Assembly: GCA_024695225.1 (NCBI GenBank) | Contig: JAILIO010000164.1 | Coordinates: 1 to 15,674, forward strand | Source: Lachnospiraceae bacterium | Lineage (GTDB): Bacteria > Bacillota > Clostridia > Lachnospirales > Lachnospiraceae | Length of the DNA stretch: 15,674 nt | Direction: 5' to 3' | In this document: in pieces, positions 14,265 to 15,674 of the stretch | Numbering within the stretch: the first letter of the stretch is position 1 | Layout of the letters: each line of letters starts with the position of its first letter | The notes under the pieces: generated by a model | Database searches by the model: none | The model's input: the letters and a program-made list of their open reading frames with translations, nothing else | Told to the model about the DNA's origin: nothing | Translations under genes and position numbers: made by a program

Positions 14265-14496
14265 GAGAACCTGCATAGGATGCAGGACGAGGATGCCTAA
14301 AAACGTACTTGTCAGGTATGCTCTGGCGTCCGGGAACAGAGTCGTGCGCGACGACGGGAACATAATGCCCGGAAGAGGAGCGTATGTATGCAATGATCCC
14401 GCATGTTTGGAGCGGGCGATAAAAAAAGGCGCATTTTCAAGAGCATTTAGGGTGAAGGCTGATCACAGCGGCCTTGTGGAGCCGGATAATGGATGA
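14233..14496 (+). CDS. YlxR/RnpM-family RNA-binding protein
   Basis: An 87-residue basic YlxR-family protein. In Bacillus subtilis the homologue binds and modulates RNase P RNA (renamed RnpM). Key features are CIGCR (C14, C17), the LVRY strand, GRGAYVC (47-53) with a second Cys pair at C53 and C58, then ERAIKKGAFSRAFRV. The start is uncertain. The frame is open further upstream (ATGs at 14203 and 14221), but family members begin a few residues before the CxGC motif, so the ATG pair at 14233/14236 is chosen. This gives an overlap of 32 bases with nusA and no clear ribosome binding site, which suggests translational coupling. Confidence 0.88.
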   Translation: MMEILTKRESERTCIGCRTRMPKNVLVRYALASGNRVVRDDGNIMPGRGAYVCNDPACLERAIKKGAFSRAFRVKADHSGLVEPDNG

Positions 14497-14794
14497 AAAA
14501 AAGGCACTTGGGCTTTTGGGTATTGTCAGGAAAGCCGGCAAACTGGCAGATGGCGCTTTTCTGTCGGAGAGGTCGTTAAAAGCGGGACGGTCGATGCTCA
14601 TACTGGTATCTGAGGATTGTACTGACCGTACCCTTAAGGAATTTACAGGCATGTGCGAAAGCAGGCATGTGCCCTTGATCAGACATTTTGATATGGATAC
14701 ACTGGGACACGCCATAGGAAAATCGGAGAGATCGGTGATATCCATTGAAGACAAAGGTCTTTCGGAAAAGCTTATTGGTTTTCTTTCGGACTGA
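14489..14794 (+). CDS. L7Ae/L30e-family ribosomal-like protein (YlxQ)
   Basis: A 101-residue member of the L7Ae/L30e/S12e/Gadd45 fold, the YlxQ type regularly found between ylxR and infB; members bind kink-turn RNA. The sequence runs LLGIVRKAGKLADGAF, MLILVSEDCTDRTLKEF, CESRHVPLIRH, then LGHAIGKSERSVISI, all typical. The ATG at 14489 overlaps the ylxR stop by eight bases and has GGAG at 14478-14481 seven bases upstream. A TTG at 14474 in the same frame is less likely. Confidence 0.92.
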   Translation: MDEKKALGLLGIVRKAGKLADGAFLSERSLKAGRSMLILVSEDCTDRTLKEFTGMCESRHVPLIRHFDMDTLGHAIGKSERSVISIEDKGLSEKLIGFLSD

Positions 14795-14808
14795 GCAGGA
14801 GGATCGTA

Positions 14809-15674
14809 ATGGCAAAAACACGAATTTATACACTGGGAAAAGAACTGGGGGTGAACAACCCCGATATAATGTCCTTTTTGAAGGAGAAAGGTGTGGATGT
14901 CAAATCCCCCAGCAGCAGCGTAGAGGATGATGTTGCTGATCTTGTGCGGAAAAAGTTCGGAGGATCTGCCGGAGACAAGGGTGATAACAGGAATGTGAAT
15001 GACAGGCCTGATAAAGATGCTCAGAAGGCAGGGGAACGGAACAGCAATGAGTCCGGGAAGAACCCCGTCACAGGCAGTCAGGAAACTGCAAAAGGAGACG
15101 CCGGGCAGAAGAAGGCTGAGAAACCTTCTGAGGGAAAGAAACAGGCGGATCCTGAAAACAATGACCGGTCGGATGATCCTGCAAAGGACAAGTCCGGAAA
15201 GAACGGGAAGGACCGGTCCGGAAAGGGATCGGATGCAAAAAACAGGCAGCCCCAGAAGGCATCTCAGGGGTCTGCAAACCGTGGAAACGACAACGGACAG
15301 AAAAAGAAAAAGATAATAATGGTCTCCAATCCCAACAATTCCCAGGCGAACAGGGCCCAGCAGGGTTCCTTTACCCAGGGCAGGAGACAGAATGCACCTT
15401 CTTATTTTGGCGGACAGGGACAGCACCAGTTCATACGCCCCAAGACCAAACCCACAAGGGTTTCCGGCACTGCGGATCTGGACGAGAGGATCAGACTGCA
15501 GAAGGAGAGAAAGGATGCTGAAAGAGCCAAGATAAAAGAGGAAGAGCGCAAAAAGGAAGAGGCAGCCATCGCCGCAAAAGCTGCGGAGGCAGCCAGGACT
15601 GAGGAAAAGAAACGTGAGGAGAAAGCAGCAGCTGAAGCCAAGGCAAGGGGCAGCGAACAGCGCCCTGCCGGAGG
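14809..15674 (+). CDS. infB: Translation initiation factor IF-2, N-terminal part, cut by window end
   Basis: The first 288 residues of IF-2, which brings initiator fMet-tRNA to the ribosome. Residues 1-50 are the IF2_N module (RIYTLGKELGVNNPDIMSFL, then KEKGVDVKSPSSS). A long hydrophilic linker follows, rich in K, D, G, N and Q (about 50-225), then an Ala/Glu/Lys/Arg-rich helical stretch (from about 225). The GTPase domain lies beyond the window. The linker is of the variable kind seen in Clostridia. Start: AGGAGG at 14797-14802, six bases before the ATG, 14 bases after the ylxQ stop. The frame stays open to the last base. Confidence 0.96.
   Translation, partial: MAKTRIYTLGKELGVNNPDIMSFLKEKGVDVKSPSSSVEDDVADLVRKKFGGSAGDKGDNRNVNDRPDKDAQKAGERNSNESGKNPVTGSQETAKGDAGQKKAEKPSEGKKQADPENNDRSDDPAKDKSGKNGKDRSGKGSDAKNRQPQKASQGSANRGNDNGQKKKKIIMVSNPNNSQANRAQQGSFTQGRRQNAPSYFGGQGQHQFIRPKTKPTRVSGTADLDERIRLQKERKDAERAKIKEEERKKEEAAIAAKAAEAARTEEKKREEKAAAEAKARGSEQRPAG

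Overview
The window reads as a chromosomal segment of a Gram-positive anaerobe of the Clostridia, most likely a Lachnospiraceae-type genome. The reasons are strong GGAGG-type ribosome binding sites, tight operons, heavy use of AGG and ATA codons at moderate G+C, a flavodiiron protein, a lipoprotein (not periplasmic) solute-binding protein, and the gene order rimP-nusA-ylxR-ylxQ-infB. The genus cannot be fixed from the sequence alone. I see no phage, insertion sequence, CRISPR array, tRNA or rRNA. Most genes are housekeeping or common accessory genes.

Layout. Left block, + strand (1-5932): the 3' end of lepA, overlapping hemW, then an AEC-family permease, a Maf nucleotide pyrophosphatase, a degenerate HD-GYP-like protein and a flavodiiron protein. 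Middle block, - strand (8872 down to 5963): yifB (comM-like) then dprA, both linked to handling of incoming DNA, read from a near-consensus promoter at 8978-9006. Between them lie about 2.5 copies of a 72-bp tandem repeat whose last, degenerate copy runs into the 3' end of yifB. Right block, + strand (9079-12171): a polar amino acid ABC importer (lipoprotein, permease, ATPase) overlapping a DMT-family exporter gene. A 404-bp stretch without a conventional gene follows (12172-12575). It holds four tandem 61-bp repeats, a candidate terminator, a candidate promoter and a hairpin just before rimP. The window ends in the rimP-nusA-ylxR-ylxQ-infB operon, with infB cut by the window edge.

What stands out. 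(1) The ABC substrate-binding lipoprotein is circularly permuted: the segment that is C-terminal in ordinary family-3 binding proteins comes first after the lipobox, and the canonical N-terminal half comes last, joined by a linker of about 20 residues, with the key ligand residues kept. (2) The 61-bp array: each unit carries a purine-rich Shine-Dalgarno-like run exactly 6 nt before an ATG, so the units form overlapping micro-ORFs; the changes between units are mostly amino-acid changing, which argues against selection on the peptides. (3) The 72-bp array continues the yifB reading frame for 67 codons past its TAG and resembles the yifB tail, so it probably arose by in-frame tandem duplication of that tail. 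(4) The HD-GYP-like protein has lost several metal-site and GYP residues and may be a non-catalytic relative.
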